Positions 53,091 through 62,516 of a stretch of DNA of 64,000 bases are shown here, piece by piece. The translations under genes and the position numbers were made by a program. The notes beneath the pieces were generated by a model. That model was not told where the DNA came from. It saw nothing but the letters and a program-made list of their open reading frames with translations, and ran no database searches. The stretch spans positions 124,001-188,000 of the forward strand of contig NZ_JACGZW010000008.1 in NCBI RefSeq assembly GCF_014145675.1, given 5' to 3'. Source of the stretch: Amycolatopsis dendrobii. Lineage in GTDB: Bacteria > Actinomycetota > Actinomycetes > Mycobacteriales > Pseudonocardiaceae. Numbering within the stretch: position 1 is the stretch's first letter; the number at the start of each line of letters is the position of its first letter.

Positions 53091-54219
53091 GGTAGGTGGG
53101 CTCCTTCGCTGTCACACCGCACCGCCGTCCTCGTGCCTGAACCAGGCAGCGAGCCGCGACGGCGCGCGGCGGCTTCGGGTCGCTGATCCTCGGGGTAGAT
53201 CGCAGGTCACCGCAAAAGCTCGAGAAGATTACGAAACGGAAACGGCAGGTGTACAGAGGCAGTGGGATCGGCCACAGATCGCCTCGGCGCGTAGCAGTGG
53301 GGCGACAGTCCGTCATGGTCACCGCCGCACATCTGGTTAATAAATCACTGCTCAACCGCAACGGTATCTTGCCCATCACCCGCCCAAAACTGCCCTCCAC
53401 CAAAGCACCGGAAATTTTCCAACAGAAAGAACTGTGAGTTACTTGCTCTTCAAACGTAGATAACGGTCGAGATAAACGCAGCTTCGCGGACCTCGTTCAC
53501 CCGCACTGCTCCGCCCGGCCCGGCCGCGCGCGCCCCGCCGGAGCAGGCCCGCTCCCCCGGACGCGCTCGCGCCCGCCGCCGTCCGCGAGCGACCGGAGTC
53601 GGCGGACCAGCGGTCCGGACCACCACGATGGTCTGGACCACCCGCCCGACAGCCCCGCCGCTCCCCGCCGCCGAAACCGCGGTCCGCCGCTCCTTCCCGG
53701 CGGAAACCGCACCCGCCGCCGGACCCAGACGGCGAAAAGACCAGAAAAACCCCGGAAAGGTCCACATTTCTCCCCGTCGGAATATTCTCGAACGTCGGCC
53801 GCGCCACTCGCGGAAACATCTCACCATGCGGCCCTTCCCGCCGATTCACACGCCGGAAACGGATCGTGAATATTCACGCCCCGTTTCGCGGAACCGAGAA
53901 CGCCGTTGCCGTTTCAGTCGTTCAGCCCAGTACGGCGAACTCCGCGAAATCGCCGCGTTCACTCTCCCGGCGCATTGCCTTGCCTTATCGCGGCCGATTC
54001 TTTTCTTTCCGCAGCCGGACGCCACCCGGCCGCCGCCGACCCTCCGTTCGGCCGGAACCGGCTGCGCTACTCTGTGCCCCGCGGCATTCCAGCGAGGTCG
54101 GCCGGAGAGGGCCGAGCACCGGCGCGGCCCTCCCCGCTTTCGCTCTCGACACACCGTTTTCCTCACCGCGGACCGTTTTCCTACGGTTGGCGAATCCCTG
54201 CGAAAAAGAGGAGGAGTGC
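53091..54219. other. 1.1-kb region between divergent rpf and the small ORF
   Basis: 53091-53300 is the rpf leader with stems such as GCCGCG/CGCGGC. 53220-53470 is noticeably AT-rich (GGTTAATAAATCAC, ACAGAAAGAACTGTG). No ORF shows a recognisable domain. The long frame that crosses 53628-54464 toward the aminotransferase is not supported as coding. Confidence 0.55.
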
Positions 54220-54468
54220 ATGACGGACTCGGCGCCGGAACCGCGGCGCGACGTCGGCGGAACGCATCCGGGAAACGGACCGTTCTGTCCCGGAGAAGGC
54301 AACCCGCTGCCGCGGCGATCGGGAAAACCGCTGCTCTGTTCGTTCCGGGAGAAGCGCGTCCGGCGGGCGGCCGCGAAGTCCGCGCGGGGCCAGTCCGCCC
54401 CGAAAGCCCTTCGCGGAGGGAAAACCGGCCGCGCCACCACCACTGTCAGGGGAGAACAGGCCAGATGA
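54220..54468 (+). CDS. Small Arg-rich ORF coupled to the aminotransferase
   Basis: 82 residues. A very strong ribosome site, AAAGAGGAGGAGTGC, precedes the ATG. Its TGA overlaps the aminotransferase ATG (ATGA). The peptide is polar and rich in Arg, Gly and Pro, with two Cys (GPFCPGEGN, PLLCSF), no membrane helix and no known domain. Third-codon-position GC is high but lower than in neighbours. It could be a real small protein, a coupling leader, or a precursor peptide; none is proven. Confidence 0.5.
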   Translation: MTDSAPEPRRDVGGTHPGNGPFCPGEGNPLPRRSGKPLLCSFREKRVRRAAAKSARGQSAPKALRGGKTGRATTTVRGEQAR

Positions 54469-55826
54469 CCACCCTCGAGCATCCCGCGCCGCTCACCGGC
54501 CCCGCCGTCTACTGCGACCTGCCCGGCCCGCGTTCGGCCGAGTACCTCGCCCGGCAGGACCGCCGGGAGCCGAACGCCCGCCGCGGCCCGCGGCGGCTGC
54601 CGATCGCGATCACCGAGGGCTCGGGCAGCTTCGTGCGCGACGCCGACGGCAACGTCTTCATCGACTTCCTCGCCGGGGCGGGCGTGCTTTCCCTCGGGCA
54701 CAACCATCCCGAACTGGTCGCGGCGATGACCGCGCAGCTGAGCAAGCTGACCCACGCGCTCGACTTCGCGACCCCGGTCAAGGACGAGTTCTCCGAGGCC
54801 CAGCTCGCGATGCTGCCCGAAGCCCTGCGCTCGCGGATGAAGCTGCACTTCTGCGGACCGGCCGGGACCAACGCGGTCGAGGCCGCGCTCAAGCTGTGCA
54901 AGACCGCGACCGGACGCGGCGGAGTCGTGTCGTTCCAGGGCCGGTTCCACGGCAGCGCGCACGCCGCGCTCGGCCTGACCGGGCAGCGGCCCGGCGCGAG
55001 CGCTCTCTCCGGCACGCAGTACCCGCCGTACTCCTCCTGCCCCCGCTGCCCGGCCGGCCACGATCCGGACACCTGCGCGGCGACCTGCCCGGACCTGCTC
55101 GAACGCTCGCTGCACGATCCCGACGGCGGCCTCCCGCTGCCCGCGGCGGTGGTGCTCGAACTGGTGCAGGGCGAGGGCGGAGTGGTCCCGGCGCGGGCGG
55201 ATTTCGTGCACCGGGTGCGCGAGCTGACCCGGGAGCTGGGCATCCCGCTGATCGTCGACGAACTGCAAACCGGCTGCGGCCGGACCGGGACCTGGTTCGC
55301 CTTCGAGCGCTACGGCATCGAACCCGACGTGATCGTCGCGTCCAAGGCGCTCAGCGGAATCGGCTCGCCGGTCTCGCTGATCATCTACGACGAGCGCCTC
55401 GACAACTGGGCTCCCCGCCCGCACGCCGGCGCGTTCCGCGGCAATCAGCTCGCCTTCGCCGCGGGCGCGCGGGCGATCGAGGTCGTCAACCGCGACAGCG
55501 TGCTGGACAACGTCGTCGAGCGCGGATACCAGTTCGAGGAACTGCTTTCCCCGCTGGCCAGCCATCCGTGGGTGACGGACGTGCGCGGCGCCGGGCTGAT
55601 GTGGGGCATCGAACTGGCCGATCCGCGCACCGGCGCGCCCGCGTCGGAACTCGCGCTGGCCGTGCAGAACCACGCGCTGCGGCGCGGGCTCATCGTCGAA
55701 CTGGGCGGACGCGGCGACAGCGTGGTCCGGTTGCTGCCGCCGCTCAACGTCGCCGCGGAAGTCGTGCGCACGGCCGCCGGGATTCTGCTGGCCGCACTGG
55801 ACACGGCGACCCGGGAAGCACGCTGA
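54465..55826 (+). CDS. Diaminobutyrate--2-oxoglutarate-type aminotransferase (class III PLP)
   Basis: 453 residues. The PLP Lys is in VIVASKALSGIGSPVSLIIYD, and the Asp in IPLIVDELQTGCGRTG. HFCGPAGTNAVEAALKLCKTATGRGGVVSFQGRFHG matches the DABA aminotransferase (RhbA/Dat) type, which makes L-2,4-diaminobutyrate from aspartate semialdehyde and glutamate. A Cys-rich insert (SSCPRCPAGHDPDTCAATC) is unusual. It lies 9 kb from the Dap cluster with its own leader; participation there is only a suggestion. Confidence 0.85.
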   Translation: MTTLEHPAPLTGPAVYCDLPGPRSAEYLARQDRREPNARRGPRRLPIAITEGSGSFVRDADGNVFIDFLAGAGVLSLGHNHPELVAAMTAQLSKLTHALDFATPVKDEFSEAQLAMLPEALRSRMKLHFCGPAGTNAVEAALKLCKTATGRGGVVSFQGRFHGSAHAALGLTGQRPGASALSGTQYPPYSSCPRCPAGHDPDTCAATCPDLLERSLHDPDGGLPLPAAVVLELVQGEGGVVPARADFVHRVRELTRELGIPLIVDELQTGCGRTGTWFAFERYGIEPDVIVASKALSGIGSPVSLIIYDERLDNWAPRPHAGAFRGNQLAFAAGARAIEVVNRDSVLDNVVERGYQFEELLSPLASHPWVTDVRGAGLMWGIELADPRTGAPASELALAVQNHALRRGLIVELGGRGDSVVRLLPPLNVAAEVVRTAAGILLAALDTATREAR

Positions 55827-55832
55827 CCGCGC

Positions 55833-55870
55833 GACCGCGCCGCCGCCCGGGGTCTGGCGGCGGCGCGGTC
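55833..55870. terminator. Bidirectional terminator after the aminotransferase
   Basis: GACCGCGCCGCCGCC (55833-55847) and GGCGGCGGCGCGGTC (55856-55870) form a perfect 15-bp stem with an 8-nt loop between convergent genes. Confidence 0.88.
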
Positions 55871-55889
55871 GTCCGTCGTTCCAGAAGTT

Positions 55890-56969
55890 CTAGAAGCTGA
55901 ACCACTGCGAGGACACGAGCACCAGCCCGAGCGAGCACACCGCGACCACCACCAGTCCGAGCGCGGCCACGATCAACGGCCGCAGCCCGCTGCGCGCCAT
56001 CTGGCGAAGGTCGAAGTTCAGGCCCACCCCGGCGAAGCACAGCAGGAACGCCCACTTCGACAGGTTCCCGAGGCTGGCGACCTCCGCCTTGGTGAAGACG
56101 TGCGCGGTCGCCAGGGCGGAGACCGCGATGAACCCCAGCACGAACTTCGGGAAGGTGCGCCACACAAAGCCCGCGCGGCCCTTCACCCCGCTGGCGACCG
56201 CCTTGCCGCCGCGCGTGGACCAGTATGCCGCGTAGCCGAGGACGACCAGCCCGATCAACGCGTTCCGCGTGCTCTTCACCGCGACGGCGATGTCCTGCGC
56301 GTGCGGGGAGTACGCCGCGCCGGTCGCGGTCGTCTCGGCGGTGTTGTCCACCGCGAGTCCCGCCCAGAGGCCGAATTCGGTGTCGGTCAGGTTCAGCGCG
56401 TGCCCGATCGCCGGGAAGGTGAACAGCGCGACCGCACCCAGGGCGAGGATCGCGGCGATGGCGTAGCCGGAATCCTCGTCGTCGGCGTCGATGGAGCCGC
56501 GGCCCGCGATGATGGCGGACACGCCACAGATCGACGTACCGATAGCCAGCAGCGAGGACAGCTTTCCGCCGAGGCCGAAAGCCTTGCCCACTAACAGGAT
56601 CACAGTGGTCGCGACGGCCATGTCGACCAGGATCAGGCCCAGGCTGAACCCGCCGAGCTTGGCGAGGTCGCCCAGCACGAACCGGGCGCCGAGCAGGACG
56701 ATGCCGGTCTTCAGCCAGAACTCGTAGGTCCCGACCCCTGGGCGGAACAGCGCGGGGACGCCGATCGTATTGCGGATGACCAGTCCGAGGACGATCGCCC
56801 ACAGCACGTACTCGATGTCCGGCAGCGCCGTCCCGGTCGCGTGGCCGAGGCTGCGAATCCCGTTCTGCGCCAGTGTTCCCGCAATGCCCACTGCTGCCAA
56901 CAGCAGAAGCCCCGGCAGATATCTCACGACCGCGGGCACCGTGCGGCGGCTCTCCAGTGCGGCGGTCAT
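55890..56969 (-). CDS. YeiH-family (UPF0324) membrane protein, putative sulfate/sulfite exporter
   Basis: 359 residues, about ten helices. [31 protein letters not shown] is the YeiH core motif; [20 protein letters not shown] follows. Family members near sulfonate and taurine genes are proposed to export sulfite or sulfate. Here three LLM monooxygenases lie divergent at 57265, fitting removal of sulfur released from organosulfur substrates. The ATG at 56969 overlaps the stop of a tiny upstream ORF. Confidence 0.88.
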   Translation of the reverse strand: MTAALESRRTVPAVVRYLPGLLLLAAVGIAGTLAQNGIRSLGHATGTALPDIEYVLWAIVLGLVIRNTIGVPALFRPGVGTYEFWLKTGIVLLGARFVLGDLAKLGGFSLGLILVDMAVATTVILLVGKAFGLGGKLSSLLAIGTSICGVSAIIAGRGSIDADDEDSGYAIAAILALGAVALFTFPAIGHALNLTDTEFGLWAGLAVDNTAETTATGAAYSPHAQDIAVAVKSTRNALIGLVVLGYAAYWSTRGGKAVASGVKGRAGFVWRTFPKFVLGFIAVSALATAHVFTKAEVASLGNLSKWAFLLCFAGVGLNFDLRQMARSGLRPLIVAALGLVVVAVCSLGLVLVSSQWFSF

Positions 56970-57097
56970 GTGACGAGAAAGGGAATCGCCGGCAGCACGC
57001 CGAACGCCGCCAACGCCACCAGAACGGCCGCGACCAGCACCGCGGCCCAGTCGGCGCTGATCCGCGCAGCGCCTCGCGGCTTCGCATCTGAACTCAT
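56966..57097 (-). CDS. Small single-helix membrane protein coupled to YeiH
   Basis: 43 residues: a short polar start ([14 protein letters not shown]) then one helix, [19 protein letters not shown]. The stop overlaps the YeiH start (ATGA). A tiny membrane partner for the exporter is likely by context, but the family is not recognised. Confidence 0.65.
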   Translation of the reverse strand: MSSDAKPRGAARISADWAAVLVAAVLVALAAFGVLPAIPFLVT

Positions 57098-57264
57098 GAC
57101 CGCAGGACTGTAGGCGGACCGGCCGCGCTGGTCCGCCTCGTCCACCAGCTGGGAACACCCTGCCGGAACAACATCCCCCAGCCGCCCACATCCTGAGCGG
57201 CAGTGCGGGGCACCCCGGATCCGGGCTACCTGTGGCACAACCGAATCGAGGGGGCAGTGCCCGC

Positions 57265-58230
57265 ATGAGTTCATCGAAAACCTTGCACCTCGCGGTCGAA
57301 CTCGACAGCGACGGAGCACCTCCGGAAACCGGCCCGCACGCGCTGGCGGACGTCGTCGCCGACGCCGAGCGCGCCGGGTACACGTTCGCCACCTTCGACG
57401 ACGCGCCCGTCCCGCCCGCCGGCGGATTCCGGGTCGACGCCACGGTCCGCGCCGCGTATTCCGCCACCCGGACGTCCCGCATCGGCTTGGCCCCGACGTC
57501 GCACGTGCTGACCGCCGAACCGTTCCACCTGGCCGCCCAGCTCGCGAGCCTCGACCACGCCACGCACGGCCGCGCCGCCTGGATCGTCGGTACCGCCGCC
57601 ACTCCGGAGGCGCTCGCGACGGTCGGCCGCGCCGAACCGGGCGATCTCCGCCAGGAGGTGGCTGACGTCGTCGAAGCGATCCGGCGGCTGTGGGACTCGT
57701 GGGAGGACGACGCGGTCATCAAGGACCTCGCCACCGGCCGTTACCTGGACCCGGACAAGGTCCACCACGTGGACTTCGCCGGGGAAACCTTCTCCGTCAA
57801 AGGCCCGCTGATCACGCCGCGACCGCCGCAGGGCAGCCTCGTCGTCCTGGCCGCGGAGGAGTTCGCCGACGTCGTCCGGCCGGACATCGTGCTCACCGAC
57901 GATCTCCAGCGGCGCCGTGAAGCCGGCGCTCCCCTGGTGTTCGGCGAGCTGGAAGTCCGCTTCGATTCCGCGGACCCGACACCGAGCGGACGCACCCGCT
58001 ACACCGGGTCTCCCGCCGGGCTGGTCGCCTTGCTGGAACAGCTCGACCTCGACGGCGTGCGCCTGCACCCCGGCGCGGCGGACCTGCCGGTGCTGAGCCG
58101 GGAAGTGCTCCCGGAACTGCGCCGGCGCGGGGTGCACGCCCCGCCGGAACCGGGCGCGACCCTCCGCACGACGCTGGGCCTCCCGCGTCCCGGGAACCGA
58201 TTCGCCGTGTCGTCGAAGGGAATCGCATGA
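57265..58230 (+). CDS. LLM-class flavin oxidoreductase (first of three)
   Basis: 321 residues of the luciferase-like fold, shorter than usual. [54 protein letters not shown] is a barrel start, but the C-terminal half is reduced. GAGGGGGC lies upstream of the ATG. The stop overlaps the second LLM gene (ATGA). It probably works with the two following LLMs on one substrate class. Confidence 0.82.
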   Translation: MSSSKTLHLAVELDSDGAPPETGPHALADVVADAERAGYTFATFDDAPVPPAGGFRVDATVRAAYSATRTSRIGLAPTSHVLTAEPFHLAAQLASLDHATHGRAAWIVGTAATPEALATVGRAEPGDLRQEVADVVEAIRRLWDSWEDDAVIKDLATGRYLDPDKVHHVDFAGETFSVKGPLITPRPPQGSLVVLAAEEFADVVRPDIVLTDDLQRRREAGAPLVFGELEVRFDSADPTPSGRTRYTGSPAGLVALLEQLDLDGVRLHPGAADLPVLSREVLPELRRRGVHAPPEPGATLRTTLGLPRPGNRFAVSSKGIA

Positions 58231-59483
58231 CCGCGCAGCTGCACCTCGGGGTCTTCTACACCGGTGTCGGACCGCAGTTCCTGTGGGACGACCCGTCGAA
58301 CGCGGAGCACACCGAGATCGAGACCTACGTGTCGGTGGCCCGCACGATGGAACGCGGGCTGTTCGACGCGTTCTTCCTCGGCGAAGGCCTCCGGGTCCGG
58401 GAGAACCGCGGCCGCGTGCACGCCCTCGACGTCGCCGGCCGTCCGGACGCGATCACCCAGCTGAGCGCGCTCGCCGGGGCGACGACGAAAATCGGGCTGG
58501 TCGCCACGCAGAACACCACTTACAACTACCCGGCCGACCTGGCCCGCCGGCTGGCCTCGCTCGACTACGTCTCCGGCGGTCGGGCCGGGTGGAACATCGT
58601 CACCACCGACAACGCCTGGACCGGAGCCAACTTCCGGCACGGCGGCTGGCTCGCGCACGAGCGCCGCTACGAACGCGCGACCCAGTTCGTGGAAGCCGCG
58701 AAAGCGTTGTGGGCCGGACCGGTCGAGGCGGACACCGACCTGGTGCGGCTGCGCGCCGAGCCGACACTCCCGCCTCAGCGGCCGGTTTTGTTCCAGGCCG
58801 GCGACTCCCCCGGCGGCCGGGAACTGGCCGCCCAACACGCCGACGTCGTCTTCTCCGCGAACACCGCCTACGACAAGGCCGCGGCCTACGCGGCCGACCT
58901 GCGAGCCCGGCTGACCCGCCACGGAAGGCCCGCTGACGCGGTACGCATCCTGCCTGGCGCGTCAGTGGTTCTCGGTGATACGCCAGCCGACGCCGCTGAA
59001 CGCGCAGAGGACATCCGCCGCCGCCAGATCAACCCGCAGCGCGCCATCGCGTTCCTCGAACAGTATTGGGGCCAGGACCTGTCGGCCTACGACCCGCACG
59101 GACCGCTGCCGGACATCGAACCGGCAGAAGGGGAACTGGACCCGTCGCGCGGCACGATTTCGATCGAGCACCGCACCGGGAAGCTCGAGCGCATCCGGCA
59201 GTGGCGCGATCTGGCCGAGGCGAAGAACCTTTCGATCCACCAACTGGTGCTGGAGGTCGAACCGCGGCACCACTCGTTCGTCGGGACGCCGGGACAGATC
59301 GCCGACGAATGGGCCCGGTATGTCACTGACCGGGTGGTGGACGGGTTCAACCTCAGCCCGCAGCTGGTTCCGGGTTCGATCGACGAGGTGGTCGACCGGC
59401 TCGTGCCGGAACTGCAGGAGCGCGGGGTGTACCGCACCGAGTACACCGGGTCGACGCTGCGCGAACATCTGGAGCTGCGGTGA
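58227..59483 (+). CDS. LLM-class monooxygenase, NtaA/SnaA/DszA type (second of three)
   Basis: 418 residues, close to the usual 430-450 for DszA/NtaA. LDYVSGGRAGWNIVTTDNAWTGANFRHGG is the characteristic SGGRxGWNxVT motif. These enzymes use reduced FMN to oxidise sulfur or nitrogen compounds such as dibenzothiophene sulfone, nitrilotriacetate and dimethyl sulfone. No flavin reductase is in this operon, so reduced FMN must come from elsewhere (25832 is a candidate). Overlaps both neighbours by 4 nt. Confidence 0.92.
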   Translation: MTAQLHLGVFYTGVGPQFLWDDPSNAEHTEIETYVSVARTMERGLFDAFFLGEGLRVRENRGRVHALDVAGRPDAITQLSALAGATTKIGLVATQNTTYNYPADLARRLASLDYVSGGRAGWNIVTTDNAWTGANFRHGGWLAHERRYERATQFVEAAKALWAGPVEADTDLVRLRAEPTLPPQRPVLFQAGDSPGGRELAAQHADVVFSANTAYDKAAAYAADLRARLTRHGRPADAVRILPGASVVLGDTPADAAERAEDIRRRQINPQRAIAFLEQYWGQDLSAYDPHGPLPDIEPAEGELDPSRGTISIEHRTGKLERIRQWRDLAEAKNLSIHQLVLEVEPRHHSFVGTPGQIADEWARYVTDRVVDGFNLSPQLVPGSIDEVVDRLVPELQERGVYRTEYTGSTLREHLELR

Positions 59484-60529
59484 AGTTCCTGCTGATCACC
59501 CTCATCACGCACACCCCCGACCCGGTCACCGGCGAACTCGCCGCCCCCGACGCACGGCTGCGCGAGGTGGTCGAAAACGCCGAACTCGCCGAGGAACTGG
59601 GCTTCGACGGCTACGGCGTCGGCGAACGGCATGAGCGACCCTTCCTCTCGTCGTCCCCGCCGGTGGTGCTCAGCCACATCGCCGCCCGCACGCGCCGGAT
59701 CCGGCTGTTCACCGCGGTCACGACGCTCAGCCTGCTCGACCCGGTGCGCGCGTTCGAGGATTATTCGATGCTGGACAACCTTTCCGGCGGCCGGCTCGAA
59801 CTCATCATCGGCAAGGGCAACGGCTCGGCCCAGCGCGAACTGTTCGACGTCACGCCCGAGGACCAGTGGGACCGCAACGCCGAGGGCTACGAACTGTTCC
59901 GCAAGCTGTGGGAGGCGGACCGGGTCACCTGGTCCGGCCGGTTCCGTCCGCCGCTCACCTCGGCGGAGGTGTGGCCGCGCCCCCTGCAGCAGCCGATCCG
60001 GATCTGGCACGGCAGCGCCACCAGCCGCGACTCCGTCGAACTGGCCGCGAAACACGGCGATCCACTGTTCTCGGCCAACGTGACCAACCCGATCGAACCG
60101 TACGCCGAGCTGATCCGGCACTACCGCGAACGCTGGGCCTTCCACGGCCACGATCCGGGCGCCGCCGTGGTCGGCGCGGGCACGGCCGGATTCCACCTGG
60201 CGAGCCGTTCGCAGGACGCCCTCGACGCGTACCGGCCGATTTTCGAGGCCCGGCTGGCGCTCCAGCGCGAACTCGGCCAGAAACCGGTTTTCCCGACGCT
60301 GGCGGATTTCGTCGAGCGAAGCTCCGCGCTGATCGGCAGTCCTGCTCAGGTGACCGAGAAGGTGTTGCGGTACCACGAACAGTTCGGCCACCGGGTGACG
60401 CATCTGTCCGCCGACCGCGACGGACGGACCCCATCCGAGCACCGGGCCGCGCTGGAGCTGTTCCAAGCCGAGGTGGCACCGGCGTTGCGCCGGGCGATAC
60501 CGGGGCCGCCCTGGCCGTCGAACGGCTGA
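59480..60529 (+). CDS. LLM-class flavin oxidoreductase (third of three)
   Basis: 349 residues. LDNLSGGRLELIIGKGNGSAQRELFDVTPEDQWDRNAEGYELFRKLW is a typical LLM substrate/flavin section. The GTG start overlaps the previous stop. The three-LLM set divergent from a YeiH exporter suggests organosulfur oxidation with sulfite or sulfate release, a context inference only. Confidence 0.9.
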   Translation: MKFLLITLITHTPDPVTGELAAPDARLREVVENAELAEELGFDGYGVGERHERPFLSSSPPVVLSHIAARTRRIRLFTAVTTLSLLDPVRAFEDYSMLDNLSGGRLELIIGKGNGSAQRELFDVTPEDQWDRNAEGYELFRKLWEADRVTWSGRFRPPLTSAEVWPRPLQQPIRIWHGSATSRDSVELAAKHGDPLFSANVTNPIEPYAELIRHYRERWAFHGHDPGAAVVGAGTAGFHLASRSQDALDAYRPIFEARLALQRELGQKPVFPTLADFVERSSALIGSPAQVTEKVLRYHEQFGHRVTHLSADRDGRTPSEHRAALELFQAEVAPALRRAIPGPPWPSNG

Positions 60530-60573
60530 TATTCGGTGGACAGGGCTTCCGGCGGCGCGCAAGATCGAGAGAC

Positions 60574-61071
60574 GTGACCGACCTCGCCGCCTTGCCGCTC
60601 GCTGATGCCCAGCTGTCCGAAGCCCAGCCCTCCGACGCCGCCGAGCTCCTTGTGCTGCAACGGTGCTGCTGGGTCCCGCAGGCGATCGTCAACGACACCT
60701 TCGACGTCCCCGCCCTGCACGAGGACCTGGACACCGTGCGCGGCTGGATCGAGACCACTCGTGTGTGGACCGTCCGGATCGGCGGGCGGCTCGTCGCTGC
60801 CGTGCGCGCGCACCTCGAGCAGGACCGCTGGGAGATCGGCCGCTTGATGGTGGCCCCCGATCTCGCCGGGCAGGGCGTCGGGCGGTGGCTGCTGAGCTAT
60901 GCCGAGCAGCAGGCCCCTCCGCGGGCGACCAGCCTGGTGCTCTACACCGGGGCGGGCAGCGAGCGGAATCTGACGATGTACCGGCGCGCGGGGTACCAGG
61001 TGGCCGAACCGCCAGCGGACACGCTCGGGAAGCACATCCGCGGGGCGGTTTATCTCACGAAGAGCGTTTAG
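60574..61071 (+). CDS. GNAT-family N-acetyltransferase
   Basis: 165 residues. The acetyl-CoA loop is LMVAPDLAGQGVGRWLLSYAEQQAP (Q/R-x-x-G-x-G/A), and the C-terminal NLTMYRRAGYQVAE is typical. The GTG at 60574 has GAGAGAC upstream. The stop overlaps that of the convergent MFS gene by 3 nt, with no terminator. Substrate unknown. Confidence 0.88.
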   Translation: MTDLAALPLADAQLSEAQPSDAAELLVLQRCCWVPQAIVNDTFDVPALHEDLDTVRGWIETTRVWTVRIGGRLVAAVRAHLEQDRWEIGRLMVAPDLAGQGVGRWLLSYAEQQAPPRATSLVLYTGAGSERNLTMYRRAGYQVAEPPADTLGKHIRGAVYLTKSV

Positions 61072-62441
61072 CGTTTTCCTCTGCGCAGCAACCCGAACGC
61101 CCCCGCACCGACCAGGGCCAGCGCGTCCACCCCGATCGCCGCCCGGATGGCGTCCAGTTCGCCGGTCGTGACCGTCGTGAACACCGCGCTCGCCAGCGGG
61201 ATCCCGATCGCCATGCCGATCTGCTGGCTCTGCGTCGCCATCCCGGTCGCGAGGCCCTGGGCGTCCGCGCCGGCCGCCGACGTGGCGAGCACCAGGAACG
61301 ACAGCATCGCCAGCATCGAGAAGACCGCGTTCGCGAACTCGGCGGCGATCAGCACCGCCAGCCAGCCGTTCGTCGCGGCCAGCCACAGGCCCGGCAGCAT
61401 GAACGCGCCCTGGCCGACCAGCGCCACGCCGAGCAGCGTGCGCGGACGGACCTTCGCGAGGATCCTCGGGCCGATGCTGCCGCCGAGGATCTGGCCGGCC
61501 CCGATCCCCACCAGCACCATTCCGGCGACCAGCGAGGAATGGCCCAGGACGTTCTGGACGTACAAGCCGGTGAAGAAGATCAGCGCGGTCTCGCCGCCGA
61601 AGAGGAACAGGGCGGCCACGTTGCCGTAGGCGACGTCGGGGTGCCGGAGGATGGCTGCGGGGACGAGCGGGTCGGCGGTCCGGCTTTCCACGATTCCGAA
61701 CGCGATCAGCAAGACGGCCGCCAGTGCGAGCGAGAAGACAGCGGCAGTGTCCAAACCGGACTCGGCGGCCCGGGTGATGCCGTAGACGCCCGCGAACAGC
61801 CCGGTGGTGATGAGCACCGCACCGGGCACGTCGGGTTTCCGGCGGGTTTCCGCGCGGCTTTCCGGAACGACCAGCGGCACGACCGCCAGCGCGGCGAGCG
61901 CGACCGGCAGGTTGAGGAAGAACGCCCAGCGCCAGGAGAGCAGGTCGGTGAGCAGTCCGCCGAGGATCGAGCCGACGGTGAAGCCCGAGCTCATCATCAC
62001 CCCGTTGAGCCCCAATGCCTTGGTGCGCAAGGAAGGTTCCGGAAACGCGGCGGTCAGCAGCGCGAGCGCGGCCGGGGTGACCGCGGCGGTGGCCAGGCCC
62101 TGCAGCGTCCGGGCCACGAGCAGCACCGCGGGCGAACCGGCGAGGCCGCCGACCGCCGAGGCGGCCGCGAGCACGGCCATCCCGGCGGCGAAGATCCGGC
62201 GGCGGCCGAGGTGATCGCCGACGCGGCCGAACATCAGCGTGCAGCCGGCCGCGCACAGCGCGAACGTGGTGGTGATCCATTGCAGATCGCCGGAGAGAAA
62301 GCCGAGGTCCGCCCCGACCCGCGGGAGCGCGACGTTCAGCACGGAGAAATCCGCCGCCAGCATGAACTGCGCGGCCAGCAGGACCACGAGCACCATCACG
62401 CGGCGGCCGGTCAGGCGGACGTGAGCCGTATCGGTCGTCAT
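61068..62441 (-). CDS. Drug:H+ antiporter-type MFS exporter (DHA2/EmrB-like)
   Basis: 457 residues, about 14 helices. FSVLNVALPRVGADLG (motif D1 type), LMFGRVGDHLGRRRIFAAG (loop 2-3 motif A), and GVMMSSGFTVGSILGGLLTDLLSWRWAFFLNLPVAL (motif C and the RWxFxINxP motif) mark an export MFS. It follows the XRE regulator in the same direction, with a perfect inverted repeat between them that may be the operator. Confidence 0.92.
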   Translation of the reverse strand: MTTDTAHVRLTGRRVMVLVVLLAAQFMLAADFSVLNVALPRVGADLGFLSGDLQWITTTFALCAAGCTLMFGRVGDHLGRRRIFAAGMAVLAAASAVGGLAGSPAVLLVARTLQGLATAAVTPAALALLTAAFPEPSLRTKALGLNGVMMSSGFTVGSILGGLLTDLLSWRWAFFLNLPVALAALAVVPLVVPESRAETRRKPDVPGAVLITTGLFAGVYGITRAAESGLDTAAVFSLALAAVLLIAFGIVESRTADPLVPAAILRHPDVAYGNVAALFLFGGETALIFFTGLYVQNVLGHSSLVAGMVLVGIGAGQILGGSIGPRILAKVRPRTLLGVALVGQGAFMLPGLWLAATNGWLAVLIAAEFANAVFSMLAMLSFLVLATSAAGADAQGLATGMATQSQQIGMAIGIPLASAVFTTVTTGELDAIRAAIGVDALALVGAGAFGLLRRGKR

Positions 62442-62487
62442 GCGGCCAGATTCGCGGCCGGCGCCGGAAACAGCCAGATCCCCGCTG

Positions 62488-62508
62488 TGACTAGCACTGC
62501 CAGTGTCA
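62488..62508. promoter_or_regulatory. Operator-like palindrome upstream of the MFS exporter
   Basis: CACTG C CAGTG (62495-62505) is perfectly inverted, flanked by TGAC/GTCA. It lies 46 nt upstream of the exporter start and 9 nt after the XRE gene end. Confidence 0.6.
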
Positions 62509-62516
62509 GGCTGGGA

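Noticed and set aside
53091-53300. ydaO c-di-AMP riboswitch as an annotated feature
   Set aside because: Key consensus blocks are missing by eye; kept only as a low-interest test.
53628-54464. N-terminal extension of the aminotransferase by 279 residues
   Set aside because: The extension has no domain and poor codon bias. ATG 54465 matches the family start.
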